Origin: Dielma fastidiosa
Lineage (GTDB): Bacteria > Bacillota_I > Bacilli_A > Erysipelotrichales > Erysipelotrichaceae
Direction of reading: 5' to 3'
Assembly (NCBI RefSeq): GCF_000313565.1
Contig: NZ_HE578925.1
Span: 325,305 to 389,304, forward strand
Length of the DNA: 64,000 nt
Positions within the stretch are counted from its first letter, which is position 1. The number at the start of each line of letters is the position of its first letter. The notes beneath the pieces are model-generated. The model ran no database searches. It was not told where the DNA came from and saw nothing but the letters and a program-made list of their open reading frames with translations. A program made the translations under genes and the position numbers. Shown here piece by piece: positions 7,699 to 17,042 of this stretch.

Positions 7699-8589
7699 AT
7701 GATAAAATGGATCGTTATGGATATGGATGGCACATTGCTGAATGATGAAAACAGAATCGATGAGCAAACCAGACAAATATTAATTAAACAAGAAGAAAAA
7801 GGTGTGCGTCTGCTGCTTGCCAGCGGCCGCAATTACCGCAAGCTGATGGATTATGCCATTCAGCTGAAAATGGATGTTTATCACGGAATGCTGATAGAAG
7901 CCAATGGTTTGGCGGTTTATGACTGCATGACACATGCAAGGCAGAAGAAAGCAGAATTGAATAAGCAGGATATCGAACGGGTCTTCAAGCTTGCCCAGAC
8001 ATATGATTTAGAACTGATCGCTTCTTTGGATGATGGCTTATATGATTACTTTTCTGAAAATATCCGTCAATCTAAAATAGCTTATCGCATTGAAAACAAC
8101 TTTCCTGAGGACTTTCCTTTGACCGGCGGTCATCGTGATTGGATCAGTGATAATCGGGGCGGCTATCCCAATCAGTTTTTTGCTGAGCGGCTTGAAGCTT
8201 TTCCGGATGCCTGCAACAAACTGTGCCTGACCCATTTTCCAACCCGGATCAGTGAAGTTTTTGAGGCCTTAAAAAAAGCCTTGAATGATGAATATGAAAT
8301 TGTGCGGACATCACCAAGATGGGTTGAAATATCGCCCAAGGGAATCAGCAAGGGAAATGCACTGACAGCGTTAATGAGTGCCAATCAAATCAAAAAGGAT
8401 GAAGTTTTAGTATTTGGTGACGGGGAAAATGACTGTTCAATGTTTGCCAGTGCCGGTATTGCCATTGCGATGGGCAATGCGATGGATATAGTCAAACAGG
8501 CAGCCAATGGTGTTACCTTAGATAACAATCATAATGGAATTGCCTATGCCATCGAAAATTTAGAGCAAATTACGAGTAAGCATGAATAA
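7699..8589 (+). CDS. Cof-type HAD-IIB family phosphatase
   Basis: This 296-aa cytosolic phosphatase shows all HAD motifs. Motif I is DMDGTLL, with nucleophile Asp8 and acid Asp10. Motif II is the Ser of LLASGR. Motif III is the Lys of SPKGISKGNAL. Motif IV is GDGENDCSMF near residue 241. The cap between motifs II and III is of the IIB type. Such enzymes dephosphorylate sugar phosphates or cofactor intermediates; specificity cannot be read here. The next gene, trxA, is 41 bp downstream and has its own TATAAT box. Confidence 0.9.
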   Translation: MIKWIVMDMDGTLLNDENRIDEQTRQILIKQEEKGVRLLLASGRNYRKLMDYAIQLKMDVYHGMLIEANGLAVYDCMTHARQKKAELNKQDIERVFKLAQTYDLELIASLDDGLYDYFSENIRQSKIAYRIENNFPEDFPLTGGHRDWISDNRGGYPNQFFAERLEAFPDACNKLCLTHFPTRISEVFEALKKALNDEYEIVRTSPRWVEISPKGISKGNALTALMSANQIKKDEVLVFGDGENDCSMFASAGIAIAMGNAMDIVKQAANGVTLDNNHNGIAYAIENLEQITSKHE

Positions 8590-8630
8590 TAGATGGTATA
8601 ATACAAACAACAAACAGGAGGTATTTACTT

Positions 8631-8939
8631 ATGAAAATTACAAACACAGCAGAATTCGATGCAATCAAAGACAATGGCGTAGTATTAGTTGATTTCTATG
8701 CAGACTGGTGCGGCCCATGCAAAATGATTTCTCCAATTCTTGAAGAATTAGCTAAAGAATATGAAGGAAAGGTTACAATCGTAAAGGTCAATGTTGATGA
8801 AAATGGCGATATTGCCGGCCGTTACGGTGTAATGTCAATCCCTAATCTGGTATTATTTAAAAATGGCGATGTAGTCAAACAAGTAGTTGGCTTCCAGCCT
8901 AAGAATCAGCTTCAGGCATTATTAAATTCTGCTATCTAA
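8631..8939 (+). CDS. trxA: Thioredoxin
   Basis: This 102-aa protein is of canonical thioredoxin length, with the redox motif WCGPCK (Cys27, Cys30) and the cis-proline in MSIPNLVLF. It reduces protein disulfides in the cytosol using thioredoxin reductase, which is not in this window. An AACAGGAGG ribosome site precedes the ATG and a TATAAT box lies about 30 bp upstream. A strong terminator overlaps the stop codon, so the unit is monocistronic or ends the HAD transcript. Confidence 0.95.
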   Translation: MKITNTAEFDAIKDNGVVLVDFYADWCGPCKMISPILEELAKEYEGKVTIVKVNVDENGDIAGRYGVMSIPNLVLFKNGDVVKQVVGFQPKNQLQALLNSAI

Positions 8940-8963
8940 CATCCAATTGAGGATGTTTTTTTT
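8938..8963 (+). terminator. Terminator after trxA
   Basis: AACATCC (8938-8944) pairs with GGATGTT (8951-8957) around a 6-nt loop, with a T-run to 8963. It overlaps the stop codon. Confidence 0.85.
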
Positions 8964-9125
8964 ATTTTCCAATAATTTAAAATTGTTCTGTTTTAAAACA
9001 ATTATCGAAAATCTGTTATTTTGTGTAAGAAATTTTTAAGATTAATGTGACAGAAATGGCATTTTCCCTTCATTAAATTATGATATAATGGGTTTGCATA
9101 TAGAGTAAAAAAGGAGAGAAAGCCA

Positions 9126-9908
9126 ATGTCTTTGATAGAGGTAAGGGATCTCCGTAAAGTTTACCATGTAGATACGGAGCGAATTGTTGCTTTAAACCGT
9201 ATCAATCTCAAAATTGAAAAGGGAGAAATATGTTGTGTGCTGGGAACTTCTGGTTCCGGTAAATCAACACTGTTGAATATTATGGCAGGTCTGGAAAAAC
9301 CGTCATTAGGAAGTGTTTTTATTGACGGCGTTGATATTTGCCAGTTAAGTGAGAAAAAACTGGCTGCTTTCCGGCAGAAAAATATCGGCTTTGTATTTCA
9401 GTCATACAATCTGATGTCAACACAAACAGCGATTGAAAATGTCGCAATGCCCTTGATGTTTAGAGGCATGAGTAAAAAGAAACGGAATCACTATGCGATA
9501 GAGATGCTGAAAGCGGTAAAACTGGATGGACGTATGGGGCATAAGCCTTCACAGATGTCCGGCGGTCAGCAGCAGCGTGTAGGTATAGCCAGAGCATTCG
9601 TTGCCCGGCCTAAAATTGTTTATGCGGATGAACCAACAGGAAATCTGGATAGTCATACAACCATAGAGGTTATGGAAATCATGATTGATATGGCAAGGCG
9701 ATATAAGGAAACCTTGATTATTGTTACCCATGATCAGGAAATTGCGTCTTATGCAGATCGAATTATTTATTTACTTGATGGAAATATAAAATCAGATAAA
9801 CCTAATGAATCGATTATGAAGACTAAAAGAGAGAAAGATTCTGAAACTGCAAAACAGGTTAAGGATCAGAAAAAGAATGAAGAGGGAAAAAGCAATGAGG
9901 AAAAATAA
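9126..9908 (+). CDS. ABC transporter ATP-binding protein, LolD/MacB class
   Basis: This 260-aa ATPase has Walker A GTSGSGKST (40-48), Q-loop FVFQSYNLM, signature [15 protein letters not shown] and Walker B IVYADEPTGNLD. These are typical of the LolD/MacB/FtsE group that drives FtsX-type permeases. The last 45 or so residues are an unusual Lys/Glu-rich tail that overlaps the start of the next gene. It forms an operon with an exported Ig-repeat protein and a MacB-like permease. AAAGGAGAG precedes the ATG. The transported or extruded substrate is not evident. Confidence 0.9.
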   Translation: MSLIEVRDLRKVYHVDTERIVALNRINLKIEKGEICCVLGTSGSGKSTLLNIMAGLEKPSLGSVFIDGVDICQLSEKKLAAFRQKNIGFVFQSYNLMSTQTAIENVAMPLMFRGMSKKKRNHYAIEMLKAVKLDGRMGHKPSQMSGGQQQRVGIARAFVARPKIVYADEPTGNLDSHTTIEVMEIMIDMARRYKETLIIVTHDQEIASYADRIIYLLDGNIKSDKPNESIMKTKREKDSETAKQVKDQKKNEEGKSNEEK

Positions 9909-11784
9909 AATTCTATTAAAGAGTGCTGCGGCGATGCTGTCATTGATGATGATGGGCAGCATGATGCCGGGGATGAATGTGAAGGCGGCTATGTCTGAGG
10001 ATGATGCTAAAAAATATTGTGAAGACAGAGGGTTGGCTTTTGGTTCATTTGATCAAGATACAGGGGCTGTTATATGTGTAAAAAGAGAAACAGTAGAAGT
10101 GCCTTCTGATCCTGAGCCCGACACGCCAATTTACGGCAACATTTTTAAATTATATCCGGGTTATGACACACCGACGATCAATGCCGGCGAATCCAAGGTG
10201 ATTGAATTTCCGATTGTCTACGCAACTAAAAAGACAGCAACCAGTTATGAACAGGCACAAATTACCTTGCCGGATGGCTTGTATTTCTACGAAGCTAATG
10301 ACATTCAGTCATTTGATGTGAAAACTCAAAAGGATGACAAACGTTTTGAGGGCAAGGTCGCTATCTTAAAGGCCAGCATTTCAGCAAGCTCCGATGCGAA
10401 GAGCGGTACGGTGACAGTGCCGATTAAAATTACTTATAAATATTCTGGCAATTCTAATCCGATAACTGAAACAGTTAATGCCTATATCAAAATCAACGGC
10501 ACTGACAGCAATCCTGCTAATCGTTTGAAAATCACCAATTACAGTTTTGACCGTCAGAATATCAAAGCCGGCGAAGCCTTTAATTTAACTGTAGAATTAA
10601 ATAATCCATCAAACGGCGCGGTTAAGAATGTCAATGTAAATATCGGCAATTTAACCACGGAAACGATTATGATGAACAATGCAATCGATACGATGTATCT
10701 GCCTGAATTACCTGCTAATTCAACAAAGACATTAACCTTCCCGATGATTGCCAGCAAGAATATCGATAAGAATTCTCAAATGCTGGAATTATCTGTGACA
10801 GCGGATGGCATTGATTCACCGCTTACATCAAAGATTTTCGCTTTTATTTCTAAATCAGCCGATGGCTCTGAAGCGGCTCTCAACGGTAAACCTAAAATTG
10901 TTATTGACAGCTATGACTATGGCGGTACAGCGGTAACTGGCGGTCAGCCTTTTGATTTATCGATGGTATTCAGAAATACAAGCAGCAATATTACGATTGA
11001 GAATTTAAAAATGACAATTCAAAGTGTTGCTGATGAGAAAACCGGCGGTGCGTTTACACCGACTAGCTCCAGTAACTCATTCTTTGTGAAGAGTATTGCG
11101 CCAAATGGTTCAATTGGACAAAGTATCAATTTAATGCCAAAGGCAGATGCTGACCCTAAATCTTATGGCTTGGAAATTCGTTTTGAATTTGAATATGTCA
11201 TTAAGGGTGAACTGCAGGAAGGCAGCTCCACAGAACAGATTTCTATTCCATTAAAGCAATCCGATCGCTTTGAAGTAGGTGAAGTCGATATGTGGGGGCC
11301 GATATATGTCGGTATGGAAAGTCAGATCAATGTTTCTTATGTAAATAAGGGTAAATCTACAATTAATAACCTTGAGATTTCTGTTGAGGGAGAAAATATG
11401 ACCGCGATGGAATCAAGATCCTATGTAGGAAATGTTGAATCAGGCAACTCTGATTATTACTCTGTAAATATCACTGCTAATCAGGAAGGTCCGGTTAAGG
11501 GTAAGATTAAATTCTCTTATGAGGATGCGAACGGACAGACAGTAGTTGTTGAAAAGGAATTCAGCAGTGACGCGATTTCGATGAATTTTGAACCTGATCC
11601 AGGCATGGATATTCCTGAACCAACGCAGCCGGAAGGGATGCCGATGTGGGGCAAAATCTTGATTGGCGTAGTTGTTGTTGGCGGTATCGCGGCAGTGGCT
11701 TATGTAGTGATTAAAAAGAAAAAGGCTAAGTCTAAATTGCAAGAAGCTGAATCTTATGATGATTTCCCAGAAGATGGTGAATAA
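9895..11784 (+). CDS. Exported, membrane-anchored Ig-repeat (COG1361/CARDB-like) protein
   Basis: This 629-aa extracytoplasmic protein starts at ATG 9895, where the signal peptide MRKNKILLKSAAAMLSLMM begins; the upstream ATG at 9877 only adds six charged residues. The body consists of about four beta-rich modules with phrases such as NIKAGEAFNLTVELNNPSNG and TGGQPFDLSMVFRNTSSN, typical of COG1361/CARDB domains. It ends in a membrane helix (WGKILIGVVVVGGIAAVAYVV) followed by KKKKAK, so the modules face outside. It sits between the ATPase (14-nt overlap) and permease, the slot a MacA-like adaptor occupies in other systems. Function is unknown. Confidence 0.75.
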   Translation: MRKNKILLKSAAAMLSLMMMGSMMPGMNVKAAMSEDDAKKYCEDRGLAFGSFDQDTGAVICVKRETVEVPSDPEPDTPIYGNIFKLYPGYDTPTINAGESKVIEFPIVYATKKTATSYEQAQITLPDGLYFYEANDIQSFDVKTQKDDKRFEGKVAILKASISASSDAKSGTVTVPIKITYKYSGNSNPITETVNAYIKINGTDSNPANRLKITNYSFDRQNIKAGEAFNLTVELNNPSNGAVKNVNVNIGNLTTETIMMNNAIDTMYLPELPANSTKTLTFPMIASKNIDKNSQMLELSVTADGIDSPLTSKIFAFISKSADGSEAALNGKPKIVIDSYDYGGTAVTGGQPFDLSMVFRNTSSNITIENLKMTIQSVADEKTGGAFTPTSSSNSFFVKSIAPNGSIGQSINLMPKADADPKSYGLEIRFEFEYVIKGELQEGSSTEQISIPLKQSDRFEVGEVDMWGPIYVGMESQINVSYVNKGKSTINNLEISVEGENMTAMESRSYVGNVESGNSDYYSVNITANQEGPVKGKIKFSYEDANGQTVVVEKEFSSDAISMNFEPDPGMDIPEPTQPEGMPMWGKILIGVVVVGGIAAVAYVVIKKKKAKSKLQEAESYDDFPEDGE

Positions 11785-11786
11785 TT

Positions 11787-13109
11787 ATGAGTATTAAGGA
11801 TAAGATTATCATGTGTTTTTCTAACCTTTATAAAAGAAAGGTTAGAACGCTGCTGACAACCGTGGGTGTTGTTGTCGGAACATGTGCAATCATTATCACC
11901 GTTTCATTGGGCGTAGGCATGCAGCAGGCTCAGGAAGAAGCATTGTCACAAATGGGTGATTTAACAATCATCAATGTGAATTCATATGGCATTTCACCGG
12001 ATATAGATCCGCTGGATGATGCCATGCTGGAAAAGTTTCGCGAGCTGGATCATGTAGTAGCTTTAACTCCTGCTTATCAATTGAGCAATTGGGGATCAAT
12101 CAGTATTACCAGCGGTAAATATATGTATGACAGTATGATTTACGGTGTTTCACTGAATGATCTTGAGGCTTTAGGTTATAAGCTTACAGAGGGTTCGTGG
12201 CCTGGTGAAGAGGGTGTAAAGGAAAATACGGTTTATTTCAGTTCTTCGGCGGTTTATGATTTCTATAATACGAAAAAACGTTCTAATAACCGAGTTTATG
12301 AAGGATCAGGCAAAGATCCTTTCGTTGATCCAAACAAGGATAAAATGAAGTTTGTCGTAAGTTCACAGAAAGAAAATAAAAAGCCTAAAGAATTTGATTT
12401 AGTTTATGGCGGTACGATGGAACAGGATTGGAGTAAGAGTCCGTCCAGCGGCTGGGGTGTCTTTGTGAGTGTCGATTATTTGAAAAAGTTAGAGAATGAA
12501 TATAACAAATTAAATAATATTACTGTTAACAAGGATGCAAAAAAGAGCTATGACAGTGTGACGGTTAAAGTCGATGATATGAACAATGTCGCGGCGGTGG
12601 AAGAGGTTATTCAGGGAATGGGCTATACAACCAATTCCATGGAAACGATTCGTAAGCCGATGCAGGAGAAGGCTCAGAAAGATCAGCTGATGCTTGGTTC
12701 ATTGGGTGCTATTTCATTGTTGGTTGCGGCTTTAGGTATCATGAATACAATGATGATGTCAATTTATGAACGTACACGTGAAATTGGTGTTATGAAGGTA
12801 CTGGGCTGCTTTATCAGTGATATCCGTACAGTGTTCTTAATGGAAGCCGGAACGATAGGTTTCTTGGGCGGTGTGCTTGGCGTTGGTGTCAGCTATGGCG
12901 TTTCCTATCTGATTAATACGTTTGGCGGCGGCGGCAGTCAGGACATCTATGGTGCCCTGCAGGGCGGCATCGGTTCTACATCAGTGATTCCTTGGTGGCT
13001 GGTGGTGGGAGCATTGCTGTTCTCAACACTGGTAGGACTGTTGTCTGGTATTTATCCTGCCAACCGCGCGGTAAGTATTTCAGCATTATCTGCAATTAAA
13101 CAGGACTAA
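11787..13109 (+). CDS. MacB/FtsX-family ABC transporter permease
   Basis: This 440-aa permease has the MacB layout. A first membrane helix (VRTLLTTVGVVVGTCAIIITV) is followed by a large extracellular domain (about 50-300). Three helices lie at the C-terminus, with the ISLLVAALGIMNTMMMSIYERTREIGVMKVLG segment diagnostic of FtsX-type permeases. It starts two bases after the stop of the exported Ig-repeat gene. Together the three genes encode a mechanotransmission-type complex acting on envelope substrates. The extracellular domain includes a charged insertion (KKRSNNRVYEGSGKD). Confidence 0.9.
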   Translation: MSIKDKIIMCFSNLYKRKVRTLLTTVGVVVGTCAIIITVSLGVGMQQAQEEALSQMGDLTIINVNSYGISPDIDPLDDAMLEKFRELDHVVALTPAYQLSNWGSISITSGKYMYDSMIYGVSLNDLEALGYKLTEGSWPGEEGVKENTVYFSSSAVYDFYNTKKRSNNRVYEGSGKDPFVDPNKDKMKFVVSSQKENKKPKEFDLVYGGTMEQDWSKSPSSGWGVFVSVDYLKKLENEYNKLNNITVNKDAKKSYDSVTVKVDDMNNVAAVEEVIQGMGYTTNSMETIRKPMQEKAQKDQLMLGSLGAISLLVAALGIMNTMMMSIYERTREIGVMKVLGCFISDIRTVFLMEAGTIGFLGGVLGVGVSYGVSYLINTFGGGGSQDIYGALQGGIGSTSVIPWWLVVGALLFSTLVGLLSGIYPANRAVSISALSAIKQD

Positions 13110-13113
13110 ACAG

Positions 13114-13137
13114 AAGACTGCTTCGGCAGTCTTTTTT
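13114..13137 (+). terminator. Terminator of the MacB-like operon
   Basis: AAGACTGC and GCAGTCTT pair perfectly around a TTCG tetraloop, followed by T residues. Confidence 0.9.
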
Positions 13138-13187
13138 CTTTGCCTGAAACTTTTGTTTAATAAATAAAACTTTTTGTTTAATTAGTA

Positions 13188-13215
13188 TTGCATTTCAAAA
13201 CGAATTGGGTATAAT
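13188..13215 (+). promoter_or_regulatory. Promoter of the regulator-potABCD operon
   Basis: TTGCAT (13188-13193) and TATAAT (13210-13215) are 16 bp apart. The regulator probably acts near here. Confidence 0.65.
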
Positions 13216-13275
13216 AGTATTGTTTGAAAATGAAAAACATTAAGTTTACTATTGCTAAACAAAAGGAGGGGTTTG

Positions 13276-13809
13276 GTGGATATCGGACATAAGCTGAAGC
13301 AGCTGCGCATTAAAAATAGTTTAACGCTTGAGGAGCTGGCTTCAAGAAGTGAGCTGACCAAGGGATTTCTGTCACAGGTTGAACGAAATCTGACGTCGCC
13401 TTCCATTGCCACCTTAGAGGACATTTTGGAGGCGCTGGGAACAACTTTGGCTAGTTTCTTTCAAGAGGATAAGGATGAGAAGTGCGTCTTTACCAAGGAC
13501 GATTATTTTGTTGATGAGCGTGAGGGCAGCACTGTTCATTGGATCGTGCCTAATGCCCAAAAGAATGAAATGGAACCCATCCTTCTTGAACTGGAAGTAA
13601 ACGGCACCTCACAGGTTATCGATCCCCATGACGGGGAAGAGTTTGGTTATGTCCTGAGCGGCCGGATCGTTCTGGTTGACGGTGAAAGTGAATTTACAGT
13701 TAGAAAAGGGGAAACTTTTTATATTAACGGAACCAACAGTCATTATTTAAAAAATGAAAGTCAGGCTGTTGCCAAGGTGCTGTGGATTACCACACCGCCT
13801 CTGTTTTAG
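13276..13809 (+). CDS. XRE-family regulator with cupin domain (polyamine operon)
   Basis: This 177-aa regulator has an N-terminal helix-turn-helix (about 1-60, with LTLEELASRSELTKGFLSQVER). A C-terminal cupin sensor (about 105-175) contains DPHDGEEFGYVLSGRIVLVDGE and ETFYINGTNSHYLKN. I start at GTG 13276, six bases after AAAGGAGG; upstream TTG codons are less well placed. The gene is 15 bp before potA and faces the same way. XRE-cupin proteins linked to potABCD are known polyamine-responsive regulators, so autoregulation of this operon is the likely role. Confidence 0.9.
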   Translation: MDIGHKLKQLRIKNSLTLEELASRSELTKGFLSQVERNLTSPSIATLEDILEALGTTLASFFQEDKDEKCVFTKDDYFVDEREGSTVHWIVPNAQKNEMEPILLELEVNGTSQVIDPHDGEEFGYVLSGRIVLVDGESEFTVRKGETFYINGTNSHYLKNESQAVAKVLWITTPPLF

Positions 13810-13824
13810 TGGAAAGGAGCAGCA

Positions 13825-15402
13825 ATGAAACCACTGATTCAATTTAAAAACATCGTAAAAGAATTCGATGGTCAGCTAGTGCTGAAAGGGATAAATCTAG
13901 ATATTTATGAAAACGAGTTTGTTACTCTGCTAGGACCGAGCGGCTGCGGTAAAACGACACTGCTGCGTATCCTTGGCGGCTTTTTGGAACAGACTGAAGG
14001 TCAGGTCATGTTTGATGGTGAAGAAATCAGCAAGCTGCCTGCATATAAAAGAGAAATCAACACCGTATTCCAAAAATACGCTTTATTTCCGCATATGAAT
14101 GTTTATGACAATGTGGCTTTTGGCTTAAAAATTAAGAAAGAAGCTAAAGACTTAATTGAACAAAAGGTTAACCGTATGCTGAAGCTGGTAAATCTTGAGG
14201 AATATGCAAAGCGTTCAGTTACGGAAATGTCCGGCGGTCAGCAGCAGCGTGTCGCGATTGCCCGCGCTTTAGTCAATGAACCAAAGGTTTTGCTTTTGGA
14301 TGAACCGCTGGGTGCTTTGGATTTAAAGCTGCGCAAGGAAATGCAGCATGAATTAAAGAAAATCCAGCAAGAAGTAGGCATCACCTTTATCTTTGTAACC
14401 CATGATCAGGAAGAAGCGCTGACAATGTCAGATAAGATTGTGGTTATGAAGGATGGTGAAATTCAGCAGGTAGGTACACCAGAAGATATTTACAACGAAC
14501 CGATCAATGAATATGTCGCAAACTTCATTGGTGAGAGTAATATTGTAGACGGCGTTATGACAAAAGATTATGAGGTTATGTTTGAAGATAAGAAATTTAC
14601 CTGTGTGGATTTTGGCTTTAAACCTAATGAAAAGGTTGATGTTGTAATTCGTCCTGAGGATTTAGATATTGTACCTAAAAGTCAGGGCAAGCTGCGCGGT
14701 ATTGTAAAATCAGTTTTATTTAAGGGTGTGCATTATGAAATTATTGTTGAAACTAAATCAGGTACAAGTATCACAGTACAGATGCATGTATCGGATGATC
14801 GGCCAGTAATAAATGAATCAGCCCGTGAAAAAATGAGTGCCAATGTTTTCTATCTGGATGTTGAGGACGTAAAGGAATTGACAGACGCGGAAATCATTGC
14901 CCGTGCTGACGCGCAGGCATGGAGTATGGATGATGAGGAAGAATCAATCTCAATCAGTAAGGTTGAATATGATATTAAACCTGAAAAGGGAACTTATCCG
15001 GTTACCTTCTCAACCTCAAACGGTACTTCCGTTACAGTTAATATGATTGTTAAGGATCAAAACCGTGTGGTATCTAAAGAATACGGTGAAGAGATTTTCG
15101 CTGAGAATTTCTTTAAAAAAGTAGATGAGATTCAGGACAGTGTCGCCTTGGATACTGATTTAAAAATCTGGGCGAACGCGCAGGCATGGGATCTTGATGA
15201 AGATATTAAGGTAGAAATTACGACCGTTGATTATGATTTTGATCCGGAAACGATTGTACCGGGAACTTATTATGTGACCTTTAAAACGAGTGGTTATGAA
15301 TATAAGGTAGATACGACAGATTATGCCGAAGTTGACAGTGTTGTCGGTCTTAAATTTGAGCCTGAAGATATTCATATCATGAGTAAGTCAGGGAGCTATT
15401 AA
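13825..15402 (+). CDS. potA: PotA, polyamine ABC transporter ATPase, with two inserted Ig-like repeats
   Basis: This 525-aa ATPase powers spermidine/putrescine uptake. Residues 1 to about 235 show Walker [10 protein letters not shown] (37-45), signature [15 protein letters not shown] and Walker [12 protein letters not shown]. The TOBE domain starts near 240 ([10 protein letters not shown]) and its normal ending, [14 protein letters not shown], appears only at about 508-520. Between them lie two similar repeats, about 350-410 and 441-500, each with an (A/N)AQAW segment and a GTYPVTF or GTYYVTF strand. They resemble bacterial Ig-like modules. Typical PotA is about 350-380 residues. The gene is followed three bases later by potB. 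Confidence 0.9.
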   Translation: MKPLIQFKNIVKEFDGQLVLKGINLDIYENEFVTLLGPSGCGKTTLLRILGGFLEQTEGQVMFDGEEISKLPAYKREINTVFQKYALFPHMNVYDNVAFGLKIKKEAKDLIEQKVNRMLKLVNLEEYAKRSVTEMSGGQQQRVAIARALVNEPKVLLLDEPLGALDLKLRKEMQHELKKIQQEVGITFIFVTHDQEEALTMSDKIVVMKDGEIQQVGTPEDIYNEPINEYVANFIGESNIVDGVMTKDYEVMFEDKKFTCVDFGFKPNEKVDVVIRPEDLDIVPKSQGKLRGIVKSVLFKGVHYEIIVETKSGTSITVQMHVSDDRPVINESAREKMSANVFYLDVEDVKELTDAEIIARADAQAWSMDDEEESISISKVEYDIKPEKGTYPVTFSTSNGTSVTVNMIVKDQNRVVSKEYGEEIFAENFFKKVDEIQDSVALDTDLKIWANAQAWDLDEDIKVEITTVDYDFDPETIVPGTYYVTFKTSGYEYKVDTTDYAEVDSVVGLKFEPEDIHIMSKSGSY

Positions 15403-15405
15403 GCT

Positions 15406-16245
15406 ATGAAGCAGTTTAGAAAGATGACGATTCCATACATTGTATGGATGTCGGTCATGATCGTTATACCGATGCTGTTTATCTTTATGTATGGCATTAC
15501 CAAGGAAGGGAACAGTGTTGTAACCTTGAATTTCACCTTGGATAATTTTGCTAAATTCTTTGTGGAACCAATCTATATCGATGTGCTGATCCGTTCAATG
15601 CGGATTGCCGTAGTGACAACCTTCTTTTGTATCCTGCTTGGCTATCCGGCGGCTTATGCGATCTCACGCTGCAATGAAAAAACGCAGACTCTTTTGGTAC
15701 TGCTGATTACCTTGCCGATGTGGATCAATATGTTAGTAAGAACGTATGCGTGGATGGGAATGCTTCAGGATGACGGCTTGTTTAATACCTTGCTGGGGCT
15801 GATCGGCATTGGCCCGGTAAAAATGATTCATACTGAGGCAGCGGTTGTCTTTGTTATGATTTATAATTTTATTCCGTTTATGATTCTGCAGATTTATACA
15901 TCACTGACTAAAATGGATAAAAGCTATCTGGAAGCTGCCAGTGATTTAGGGGCGACACCGCTTGAGGCATTCAGAAAAATCACCCTGCCTTTATCTTTGC
16001 CGGGTGTAGTCAGCGGTATCACCTTAGTTTTCTTACCGGCGGTATCTACCTTTACCATTACGTCATTGATCGGCGGCGGTAAATTCTCCAACGTCGGAAA
16101 TATTATTGAAACCTTATTTCTGAAATCCGGCGATTGGAATGCCGGATCGGCACTGTCTTTGATTTTAGCGGTCATCATCATGTTCCTGATGTATCTGACT
16201 AAGAAAGTAGATAAAGACCCGTCGAATGGAAGGGGGCGTATCTAA
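15406..16245 (+). CDS. potB: PotB, polyamine ABC transporter permease
   Basis: This 279-aa inner-membrane permease has six predicted helices. The cytoplasmic EAA loop (EAASDLGATPLEAFRKITLP) docks on PotA. It forms the transmembrane channel with PotC. Its ATG follows the potA stop by three bases and its end overlaps potC by one base (TAATG), indicating translational coupling. The length is normal for the family. Confidence 0.93.
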   Translation: MKQFRKMTIPYIVWMSVMIVIPMLFIFMYGITKEGNSVVTLNFTLDNFAKFFVEPIYIDVLIRSMRIAVVTTFFCILLGYPAAYAISRCNEKTQTLLVLLITLPMWINMLVRTYAWMGMLQDDGLFNTLLGLIGIGPVKMIHTEAAVVFVMIYNFIPFMILQIYTSLTKMDKSYLEAASDLGATPLEAFRKITLPLSLPGVVSGITLVFLPAVSTFTITSLIGGGKFSNVGNIIETLFLKSGDWNAGSALSLILAVIIMFLMYLTKKVDKDPSNGRGRI

Positions 16246-17042
16246 TGAAGAAAAAGAAACAGCCTATTTTCAATATTTATATTGTTTTAATGCTGATATT
16301 CTTCTATCTGCCGATTATTTATACGATTTTCTTCTCATTTAATGAAACTAAATCATTAACTCATTTCAGCGGCTTCTCATTGCGCTGGTATGAAAAAATG
16401 TTTGCCGACCGCACGATGATGGAAGCCATCTGGTATACCTTTATCATCGCGATTATTGCCACGGTTGTATCAACCATCGTCGGTACGATTACCGCGATTG
16501 GTTTATCTAAATCAAAAAGAATCGTACAGAATATTGTTGAACAAATCAACAATCTGCCGATTATGAACCCGGAAATTGTTACCGCGGTTGGCCTGCTGAT
16601 GCTCTTTGCATCAATCAAAGGGATAGAAAAAGGCTTTGTCACTTTGCTGCTGGCGCATATTATGTTCTGTATTCCTTATGTAATATTAAGCGTCACACCA
16701 AAGCTGAGAACTCTTGATCCAAATCTTACGGAAGCGGCGATGGATTTAGGCGCTACACCATGGCAGGCATTAACGAAGGTCATCGTACCGCAGATTATGC
16801 CGGGAATCGTATCCGGCGCGTTAATTGCCTTTACGATGTCATTTGATGACTTTGTTATTTCTTATTTCGTTACCGGCAATGGCGTCAACAATATTTCAAC
16901 ACTGGTATGGACGATGTCAAAACGCATCAATCCATCCATCAATGCCTTATCGACAATTATTATCGTTATTATTACCATTGGACTGATTTTGGCCAATGTT
17001 GTACCACTTTTAAAAGATAAAAAGGAGAAAAAGAGAATATGA
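16245..17042 (+). CDS. potC: PotC, polyamine ABC transporter permease
   Basis: This 265-aa permease is the partner of PotB, with six hydrophobic helices and the EAA loop EAAMDLGATPWQALTKVIVP followed by PGIVSG. The N-terminus is short and basic (MKKKKQ), as expected for a cytoplasmic start. It overlaps potB by one base and potD by four (ATGA), so all four pot genes are translated from one message. Confidence 0.93.
   Translation: MKKKKQPIFNIYIVLMLIFFYLPIIYTIFFSFNETKSLTHFSGFSLRWYEKMFADRTMMEAIWYTFIIAIIATVVSTIVGTITAIGLSKSKRIVQNIVEQINNLPIMNPEIVTAVGLLMLFASIKGIEKGFVTLLLAHIMFCIPYVILSVTPKLRTLDPNLTEAAMDLGATPWQALTKVIVPQIMPGIVSGALIAFTMSFDDFVISYFVTGNGVNNISTLVWTMSKRINPSINALSTIIIVIITIGLILANVVPLLKDKKEKKRI

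Noticed and set aside
8982..9003. AATTGTT/AACAATT inverted repeat before the MacB-like operon
   Set aside because: It could be an operator, but it lies far from the -10 box near 9083 and has no further support.
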